From: Kalaharituber pfeilii
Lineage: Eukaryota > Ascomycota > Pezizomycetes > Pezizales > Pezizaceae
DNA length: 64,000 bases
NCBI GenBank assembly: GCA_015179045.1
Contig: WHUZ01000002.1
Location: 1,178,001-1,242,000 of the forward strand
Reading direction: 5' to 3'
The position numbers and the translations under genes were made by a program. Below the pieces are notes generated by a model. That model worked only from the letters and a program-made list of their open reading frames with translations, was not told where the DNA came from and did not search any database. This document shows positions 55,907-64,000 of this stretch, piece by piece (the first letter of the stretch is position 1; every line of letters starts with the position of its first letter).

Positions 55907-58178
55907 TCAGCTTCCGTGGGAGGAAACATGCTCCGCACCACTTTTCTCTTCGTCTGTAGCTGCAGAAGTGGGTTTATCATGACGAAGACTGCCCGCTGCA
56001 GTAAGTCCCACTCTTTCATTGACACGTCTCATTCTCTCAGAATCTACCGCCGAGGAATTGTCTTTGAAAACGATATCCATTTCCTAAAGTGATTGTTAGT
56101 CCTTTGTCAGCGAGATTTGATCTTTGAACTGCCATCCTTACCTCAAGTGTCTTGTTCTTAGTTTCAGGAACGAACCACAAGATCCAAAAGAACATAAGTA
56201 AACAGAATACTGCGAAGAAGATATACGTCCCAAATTTGATATCACGAATCATAGTAGGAGTTGCACGCCCAATAACAAAGTTCATCATCCAGTTCTGAAA
56301 TCAGTTAGGATATATCGATGAACTAAATTCTCTGCAGAAAACCTACAGCGGATGTAGTGATAGACATTGCCTTTGATCGAATAGAGGCTGGGAATATTTC
56401 TGAAGGCAATACCCATCCAATTGGGCCCCATGAGTATGCAAAGTTTGCAATGAAAATCTATCCAGGTTTAGAATTCCAGAGTTGTCTAACCCCTAAGTTT
56501 ATAGATAAACTTACATAAATGAACGCAACACCAGCCCAGCCTGCACTGGGATTATCAGAGAAACGGCCATCATATTTACCAGAAATACCAGCGACGATTG
56601 CGTGGGAAGCGAACATTCCCAGAGCACCAATCATCAATAGCTTTCTGCGCCCAAATCGATCCATCCATAGAATGGCTGGAATTGTAAAAATACAATTGAC
56701 GATACCGACGACTCCCGTAGCAAGCAGTGATGTAGTATTTCCGTCGAGGCCTAGATTGGAAAAGATCTATAGCAATTTATGTCAGCTTGATTCCCAGTAT
56801 AAGCATGCGCTCACATCCTTCTGACTTACCGTTGGGGCATAATAAATGATAGCATTGATACCAGTAAACTGCTGGAAGAACTGCATGATACAACCAATTG
56901 CAAGTCTGCGGAACAAGCCCAACCTCTGGAACAACAATGCATACTGGGAAACAGCGAGCTTGAAGCCACGCTTTCCAGGGTAATATTCATTTGTCGTTTC
57001 CCTGTCAAATTCAACCGCTGCCTTGATTTCCAACCACTCAAGCTGTATTCTGTCGTCGTGGGGTGGTAGTCTGCGGAGCTTAGCGACAACATGCAATGCT
57101 TCTTCATCTCGGCCTTGAGACATAAGCCAGCGAGGAGAAAATGGAAAGAACCTAGGTGAATAATAAGTATTACATTTTAGGGAACTACTATTGGGGAACT
57201 TACGTCATTCCAATTCCTAAGGTAAGAGCCGGAACAATTTGAAGGGCGAGAGGCACCCTCCAGCTTGATTCCTTTTGCCCATCACAGCCACCAGGAGGGA
57301 CATCATTATATGGATCAAATGAATTTCGATCACCATTTGAAGCCCCAGTGTATACTGAAGAACCTCGACGATCACAAGTGGTTCCACCTACATCCGTCTG
57401 TCAGTTTTGATAACTTAAGCCATAGCTGATTTTCGTAGTTTTTCACCTATGAAATGGAATCCGTAGTCAAGCTACCATCATAATTAGCCATATTTTGGAT
57501 CATTCAATAGCACAGCACAAACATACCCAGAAGCTGACTAAGATGCCAATTGTGATCGAGAACTGCTGCAAACTGACAAGTGCTCCTCTGATTTCTGGTG
57601 GGGAGATTTCACTTTGGTACATCGGTACAACATGGGAAAGCATCCCTACTGCAAAACCAGCAATGAATCTTCCCCCAAAGATGAAACCTTCATTCCGTGC
57701 ACCGGACTGCAATGCGGAGCCTAGGGTGAAAATGACAACGGCTATCATCATTGAGTATTTCCTCGAAAACTTTTGCGCAATTGGTCCGTTCGTCAATGCA
57801 CCAACCCAGGCACCCAGTTGCAGAATTCCAACAATCCAGCCCTTTGTGTCTGCATCGCTGTATATTCTGGGAAACTGCGATCCAAAGTTCTCAGTCGTCA
57901 AAAGGTTTGACCTTTTACGTTGTCAGACTGCATCTTTCAGCTTTTACAACTTGTGGAGCCTCACATAACACCCTGATCGTAGCCAAAGAGGAATCCTCCC
58001 ATCGATGCAAATACAGCTGCACCAATCACATAGCTGCATGCACCGGACGTCATTATCTTGTATGAGCTACAGAAGGCCTGGAGCCATGCGGTGTGACTTA
58101 CCCATTACTTGCAATCCCGGCTAGCCCGCCTTTTCGTGGCGGTGGCCGCTTCTTTTCCACGCGCTCTTCCACAGACAT
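55907..58178 (-). CDS. MFS sugar porter (monosaccharide transporter-like)
   Basis: Ten exons join in phase to 595 aa: 58178-58102, 58066-57965, 57911-57527, 57471-57447, 57387-57204, 57151-56830, 56766-56515, 56457-56347, 56294-56142, 56083-55907. The family signatures follow in order: [20 protein letters not shown] (helix 1), [40 protein letters not shown] and [54 protein letters not shown] (helix 7), [34 protein letters not shown] (helix 10), and [15 protein letters not shown]. It is a twelve-helix plasma-membrane symporter of the sugar porter family (hexose or quinate-type); the substrate cannot be read from sequence. Exon 4 is a 25-nt microexon. The sequence between helices 5 and 6 carries an unusual Cys/Gly/Ser/Asp-rich insert ([12 protein letters not shown]...[10 protein letters not shown]). 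Confidence 0.93.
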
Positions 58179-59935
58179 TGTAGCACAAAGAGTGTCCCGT
58201 GGCTGAAAAACAGCCTATATATTTCTTTTCTTGTAATAGGGAGTAAAGAGCGAGGATAAAAGTTCGTAGGATGAGTTACAACCTCGTGAGGCTGGCTGGC
58301 GTAGTACTATTACAGTATGTTGTTTGCCTGGTAGAGGTAAGCGAGGAGGATGGATGGGCCCCGATGATATTGGAGCACGGGGGGAGAGCAGGTCTCTAGC
58401 AGAGCTGCTTCCATACAGGACAGCGATCAGAAGGGGGGTCTTATAGACGTCCAAGAGTGGCATTACGCACTTGCCCAAGGCGGTGCTGTGGTGGATCCTG
58501 AGGGAGAAGGGCTCGTGGTGAGGAGCAGTATACGTAGTCCGCATTGGGAGGAGCAGGAAAAGGACTCTGGACGGCGGCTGCGTCCTGCCAGCGCTGGAGC
58601 AAACTCCTGGCACCTCCCCTTCCGGCCCCACCCTCCTCTGCAGCACCAAGCTGCCCTCAGCAGGCGCCCAATCCAGCAAGCAGGCTATCGTGGCCACGAG
58701 CACATCAATTCCCCACCGCCCATCTACTACGTATGCCCTCTCTCCTTTCTTCACGATCCTCCAAGCAGTTGCAGTTGGTACTGGCTTGCAAACGCCTGCC
58801 AACCCCGTCAGCGATATGGTGGGCCACGAGCCCTGCGGTTATTACTCGCTGGCATTACCATGACCGGATGGCTCTCGTCTGGAAGCGAGGGACCCCCGAG
58901 CTTATCCCCAGTATCCACTGCCACGCAGGCACCGTGGGTCCATCGGACTGACGTTCAAGACTAAGTAGTGATGGCCTCATCTCGATAACATCTCGGTCGT
59001 TCTGAGACACCAATTGCTTGCAGATACACAATGTCAGACCATTGGTCTTGAACTTCCCGCTGGTTAGGTCTATACACAGTGTACTTCAGTTCGCATTGGG
59101 CATGGTAGTGAGATGTGAGTGGCTAGGCAGGTATTTATGACATCACCGAATGACATTCTCGAACCGAATGACACTGATGCAGAGTACAAGTACGGCGTCA
59201 TGTGGGTTGCAGATCTCGGCCCGTTGCAGCGTCGCTACCTGATCCTCAAATTTTCCAACCGTAAGCAGTCATACATAACAAGCAGTGATTCCTGAATTGT
59301 TGAACTTGGTTGATAGAATATGGCGTTGGAGCCGGAATTACGATGGTTAGAGCCGAATTGCGCAAGCACCGAAAGTTATGTCTGCTACAACATATCTCCG
59401 GGGGGAGGCTTATGTCACGCTAATCATTTGACTACAGCAGCGTTGATTACAGTCGGGAGGGGGCTCACTCTTAACGTCTGGAAAAGTTTAAGTATAAATA
59501 CAGCACAATTATGTACTAACTATGCGAAGGGCACACCTTGCTGGAACACAACTGTTACTCTGTCACTATGACCATTCACAGGCTGCAATCTCCACCTAAG
59601 CCCCTCCCCACATCATCAGAAACGAAATATCTCTCTGAAGCACCCGGACTTGAAAAACCCTTGTAGCACCTTGTGCGTCCTAGGTGCATCCCGCCTCTCC
59701 ATGGCGTGCTACAAGTGAACCCTGCCTTCAATGACATCATTTTGTAGTGCTGGCGCAAAACTGCCATGAGCCCGCCATGATGCCAAAAATCAATTTCCGA
59801 CGTTTTAAATTTAGCTCCCGACTTTCCAAGTCTGTTACTTCATAAAGAGATAAAATAAAAGAACCTTTAATTTAATTTAGCCTGCGAAGGTGCATGGGTT
59901 CAAGAGTTCCAGAGTTGTGCCAAGGACCGTGAAGT
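58179..59935. other. Intergenic, promoter side of the sugar transporter; no supported gene
   Basis: The part at 58480-58960 is GC-richer and has overlapping open frames on both strands (158 and 195 codons), a usual by-product of composition. None contains a domain I recognise. Confidence 0.4.
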
Positions 59936-60118
59936 GGAAACTGTGGATGGAGATAACCAAAGCACATGGAGGGGGATAGAATTGAGGGCTACAGTTCAAC
60001 TCGAGGGTTGCCCAGCATCTCCCTGAGATGGACTGTAATTCTCCGGTTCCATTTGATTAAATTCTATTGGAACCGGAGTTTTATCTTTTAATTTTGCGAA
60101 TTTTTTTTTTTTTTTTTT
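59936..60118 (+). repeat. SINE-like repeat, copy 3
   Basis: Third copy of the family seen at 895 and 47771. The B-box-like block is more degenerate (cagttcaactc) and the gagctgggga block is partly deleted, but tagaattgagggc, cccagcatct and agatggactgtaat are intact. The 3' stem-loop has a 10-bp perfect stem (60041-60050 with 60069-60078), and the copy ends in a 17-nt T-run (60102-60118). Confidence 0.65.
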
Positions 60119-62094
60119 GCTTGATTCATTAACTACAGAATGAAAGTGCTATTACAGTAACTCAAGAGAGAAATAGGATAAGCGAAGAATCAACCTACAA
60201 CAAAGAACGAAATTGAGACCTGGGGCCGAAAACCAAAGGGGCCCTCGAAGTACTCCATGAGCTCGGAATACGCACCTCTTATTCCCATCTGAGTAGTGTA
60301 TTGAAGAAAGTACAGTATCCCAAGATATGGAAGTGCAGCTTGTGGAGGATATAAAGACGATTGTAATGCATGGTGGACATAAATAATATCAATATCATGG
60401 CACTGGCCCTAGTATTGATCAATCTTATTCCGCAGTTAATACTAGTAGAGCGCATTCGGCATTCATAAGACACAAATATTCCAGCTTAGAAGGTATTCTA
60501 TCCATCACTTCGGACTAAAATACCTAACAACTCTCTGAAATTATGACGACAGGATTGTTGGTCCTCAAATCTAAACTACAGTAATAGTCAATTCAGAACT
60601 CTCTACATTGGGCATCGAAGCAAATTGTACTGTGAACTGCTCTGAATCAGGCAATTATAACTCCGCAGACATGCAAAACTGTGTTGAATTACGTATTTTT
60701 TTCAGAGGCAATGCTGACACAGTATATGGTGATTGAACCCAATACTATGACCTTCAAGCTCTACGGATTGTTTCAGATAGTTAAACAAGTTCCTTCTGGC
60801 AATCTGAAGCATATGGAAGGCCCTGTTACTCTAAATCGAGAGTCTATTAAATCTTCTCAACAAGGTGAAACAGATCGGCATTTGAAGTGGAGGAAAAGAA
60901 AGAGTGGAAGTGGCTGAAAAAGGAACAGAAAACAGCAGAGAAGGTGAGAGAAAAGGAAGAGAAAATCCAGAAAGTAGAAGAGTGACGAACAAATAGTTGA
61001 GGATAAGAAGCAGCTGAATTAAAATGTAGCTAGCAGCGTAGGAAGCGAGAAAGAAAGGCAAAAGAGAAACAGGTGCAGAGAGAAATGGCTGCAACTAAGC
61101 GAGCTACAAACAGACGCGGTTGGGGTACTCGCACAGGAGGCCGGTGCCTGGGGGAGACCTTTACTTTGTGAGGACGGAGGGTCTGAATACCAGATGGGGG
61201 AAGAAGGGGGTTCAGCAGCAATGTCGAGCCACAGGTCTCTTCTGTCATACCTGACGCCTCAGAAGAAGTTACTGCCACTATCTCTAGTGCTTCATCTAGC
61301 CTTATTGGAAGCGTACCGGCTTAGTCTGGAGGAATTCATGAAGCAGCGTGCAGGTGCTTTGTTATTTTTTGAATTGACATAATGAGTAGTTGACTTTTGT
61401 TCCAATATCTGGAGTGGTAATGGTTGCATCAGTTACAGTGTCACAATCTGTTGTTAGCTGTGAGTTGGTGGTACTTTTTGAATTTCCCTCCAGTTGTAAA
61501 TGGAGTAGCAGTTGGTAGTATACATCTCGACTTAATGTTATCTCTACGCTGTTCTCTACATGAGCAAATAGTCGCATAGGCAATTGCATGGTTAAGCGTT
61601 AAGAGAACTGATCTTGTTAAACATGTTATAAGCGTGTCTTGATAGATTAACGTCGTGCTCATAAATTGAACACAAAAAGATGTTAAGTGAAATAGATATG
61701 TAACAATGAACGCCTTCATTGAGCGCGGACAAAGGAGGTTGCTAGGACGTCGACCAATCTGGTAGTTACTGCCATAAATGAACTAGTACTAAGACATGCC
61801 GCTTTTTTCACCTACCAAGACCAATCCAGTTTCGTGCTAGCTAAGTACCTGACTAGGTTGCATCACTAGTGGTTACCATCTCTATGATCACCATGTGGAG
61901 GAAACTCTACAAGAGCGTCTCTCATACAAATATGAACATATAGAAAACGTTATAGTCGTCCCAAGAGGAAGCATAGCTGGAAAAGGGGTTTATACTTTAC
62001 ACTCTACCCACCTGCTTTCGGCTTAATATTATAGCTTACCGTGTCTCTGTACATTTCATATGTTGCATTACCTAGTTAGTTTCTCCGTGCTGGG
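60119..62094. other. No supported gene; probably decayed retroelement DNA
   Basis: Frames are short. The right part precedes the integrase relic at 62110 and may be the rest of the same element, but no reverse transcriptase, protease or LTR could be recognised. Confidence 0.35.
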
Positions 62095-62109
62095 TATAGC
62101 AATTACGTT

Positions 62110-62475
62110 AAGAAATTCTACAAAGAATATCTTATCAAAAGTGATCGGGCTTTCAGATAGACTTATAGTGTTCGTCTCAGATCGAACAAATAGAGGCCCA
62201 CGAAAGGGGAAGATGGTGCGAGTATGACAGTAGAGGGATGGTTGGAACCTCACACGGATATGAAGTTAGCAGCCATGCAGTTGGAACGGCATGCCATGTA
62301 CAAACGGACGGACAAAACAGAGAGGGTGAATCAGATATTAGATATCGCCTTGCGAGCATTCACCTCACCAATGCAGGAAAACTGGGTAAATGATCTGCCA
62401 ATGGTGAATTGGCATACTAGAAGCGCCGCTGTCCCTCCTAGCCGCCTCCTTTTCATATTGCAAGTTTCTCAATAA
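62110..62475 (+). pseudogene. Ty3/Gypsy integrase relic
   Basis: One frame reads LSDRLIVFVSDR, matching the (G)LPD..VSDRG block of retroviral-type integrase cores. After an in-frame stop and a gap, a second frame (62224-62475) reads YKRTDKTERVNQILDIALRA, then ENWVNDLPMVNW, matching the HPQTDGQTERVNQ...NWVDLLPLAEF block. The order and spacing fit the integrase catalytic core, with most of the middle lost. No LTRs were recognised. It is a dead fragment. Confidence 0.6.
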
Positions 62476-63217
62476 TGAGGCTTTCCATTTGCAAGAAGTG
62501 AAGTCGTTAACGATAAACAACATGGGGCCCATAGGGCAAACTGGTACTATGTGCATTCCATTGCACATAGAAATTAATCGAGAAGAGTACCTTATGTAAG
62601 TTCAGAGAAAGATCACTTTGGAATCGTGTAGAGCCAGTTATGCAGAGGATGATGGCAAACAAATGCTGTAATCATCACTCAAAAGAAAAGGGATTCTTTG
62701 GATCGTCAGGCCTCGATATCAGACCGTTTCGATTGAGCTATCAGGAAGAAATATCTCAGGAGGAGATAGTCTCAATCTGCCATTACGTGGTAGTAACCCA
62801 GTCTCGTTACCATAATCTCGGAGCCTTTTACCTAGTTACCTTTAATCTAGCCTGGAATCCCGACATAGACGAGTAGGTGTTAACAATTAGTGCCTGCGTT
62901 GGTACATACACTTTATTACAGAAAATATCATATAATACAAGTTAGGTCTGTATTACCACAAATCTTCCATCATACATGCGACACATCGAGTGCCGGCTTG
63001 CATACACGTGGTTTCCTATCAACAAGAACAACATAATGCATGACACATGATTAAGACAAAACCAGTAGAAAAAACGCTAAATACCGTCCGTATACCCACA
63101 ACAGTAGAAAGACATGTACCATAATATATCAAATGAAGTCAATTCCTTGTGAGACATAATTGTTACCGCTCACAACAACACTAATGCCTGTTAGCTTTGT
63201 GAACAAGCCATGCCATC
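62476..63217. other. Intergenic, 3' flank of the right-edge gene
   Basis: No gene recognised. It includes a gtaacccagtctcgtta stretch near 62795 weakly similar to the short motif at 54404. Confidence 0.4.
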
Positions 63218-64000
63218 TTACACACCATAATCAGAAACCTGTACCACTGGAGTCTGTAGATCAAACATAGCTGCTCCATTTGCGTCTTCATCATCATCTG
63301 TACCGAGCATTCCGTCAGCGTCCTCCTCATCATACTCTTCCTCTTCACCTAGCTCGTCCTCAAAGAAATCCTCATCCACTTCTTCAGCCAGATAGCCATA
63401 ATTACCCCCAGAGCTTCCTGCTATAATTCTGCCTTGTTCTTCACCTACACCACCTAATGCTGTAATTGTACTGATAGGAACTCGTTTTCCAAATCCAAAC
63501 GACTGCTTGCTTAAGAGGTTTGGCGTGGGTACAGGTGGACCCAGCGGCACAGGAGGAGGCACCATAAAGCCAAATCCATCGTCTGCATAATCAATGCAGC
63601 GGCAGCCACACCCAGCTGGACACTCTTGCTCCCCCCGGTAAACTGACGACGCCTCATTACCTTCTGCAGCTTTTGTTGTTTCATCATCTTCACTGTCACT
63701 GCTAGGACAGAACCAGTCTCGATGACACTTGGCATGGGCAACATGGCCACAAACAAGGCAAGCCCCATAAAGACCTTTTACCGCTACCTGACAGATAACA
63801 CAAGTTAAGGCAGAAGGCTTGAGCGTTGGTTTAGAGCAAGAGCATTCAGGGACTGAAGGCATTGGTGAATCTTGGTTGGATAGAGCGGATGCAGCATGTT
63901 GCTGGGAACGCCCACCAAATCTGGTGGGTCGGAAGCGGTGGGTGGAAGTTGCTGTGTTAGTAGAGATAAGAGTGTGGGATGCCTTGTTTAAGGGTGTATA
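63218..64000 (-). CDS. C-terminal part of a RING-like zinc-finger protein, probably SEA/GATOR2 subunit (Mtc5/WDR59 or Rtc1 type), partial
   Basis: The frame is open from the right edge of the window (no stop between 64000 and 63863 in the coding frame), so the gene begins outside; 260 codons are visible. A Cys/His cluster reads LTCVICQVAVKGLYGACLVC, then GHVAHAKCHRDWF, and after an acidic insert CPAGCGCRC. This CxxC...CxxCGHxxHxxCxxxWF...CPxGCGC order is that of the C-terminal RING-like domain of WD-repeat subunits of the SEA/GATOR2 complex, which regulates TORC1 at the vacuole. The tail is very acidic. No WD repeats are in the visible part, so the assignment rests on the zinc finger alone. 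The Met at 63862 is internal, not the start. Confidence 0.6.
   Translation of the reverse strand, partial: YTPLNKASHTLISTNTATSTHRFRPTRFGGRSQQHAASALSNQDSPMPSVPECSCSKPTLKPSALTCVICQVAVKGLYGACLVCGHVAHAKCHRDWFCPSSDSEDDETTKAAEGNEASSVYRGEQECPAGCGCRCIDYADDGFGFMVPPPVPLGPPVPTPNLLSKQSFGFGKRVPISTITALGGVGEEQGRIIAGSSGGNYGYLAEEVDEDFFEDELGEEEEYDEEDADGMLGTDDDEDANGAAMFDLQTPVVQVSDYGV

Noticed and set aside
58215..58964. Overlapping frames of 195 and 158 codons on opposite strands
   Set aside because: They show no domain, lie in a GC-rich patch upstream of the sugar transporter, and have mutually exclusive readings.

Overview
The window reads as nuclear DNA of a filamentous ascomycete (Pezizomycotina). Ten protein-coding genes can be followed in full across short GT-AG introns (mostly 45-175 nt, often with CTAAC/CTGAC-like branch sites), and one tRNA gene carries a short intron at position 37/38. 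Products such as MIC12, the Sad1-type tri-snRNP factor and an isochorismatase/AlkB/GST-like fusion fit this group. The wide spacing of genes and the density of dead transposons suggest a repeat-rich genome, possibly of Pezizomycetes type, but the species cannot be named from sequence alone.

Layout. 1-14,347: one gene (2256-5932, minus; isochorismatase-AlkB-GST-like fusion), a SINE-like repeat, a MITE-like element and a gene-poor stretch of about 8.4 kb. 14,348-40,635: the gene-rich core. It holds a CCCH zinc-finger protein, tRNA-Arg(ACG), TRM1, a proline/cysteine-rich protein, a Tctex1 dynein light chain, NUP133, SAD1/USP39, a membrane protein of unknown function, mitochondrial ribosomal protein bL17 and MIC12. 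40,636-54,600: a transposon graveyard with a piggyBac-like zinc-finger relic, a Tc1/mariner element with target-site duplication, two pogo-type DDE transposases, LINE debris, minisatellites, a second SINE copy and a 2.1-kb Harbinger-derived inverted pair. 55,907-58,178: a ten-exon MFS sugar transporter (minus). 58,179-63,217: a third SINE copy and a Ty3/Gypsy integrase relic. 63,218-64,000: the 3' end of a minus-strand gene (RING-like C-terminus of SEA/GATOR2 type) that runs off the right edge.

Functional links. The genes are mostly single-copy housekeeping genes of nuclear pore, splicing, tRNA modification, mitochondrial translation, cristae organisation and the dynein motor, and they do not form one pathway. 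Two arrangements stand out: bL17m and MIC12, both mitochondrial, are divergent over a 626-bp intergenic region, and tRNA-Arg lies about 640 bp upstream of TRM1, whose enzyme modifies G26 of tRNAs. Several transposase reading frames carry stops explicable by C-to-T or G-to-A transitions, suggesting (not proving) RIP-like mutation. Gene structures were deduced by hand from splice sites, phase and family similarity recognised by eye; no database was searched.
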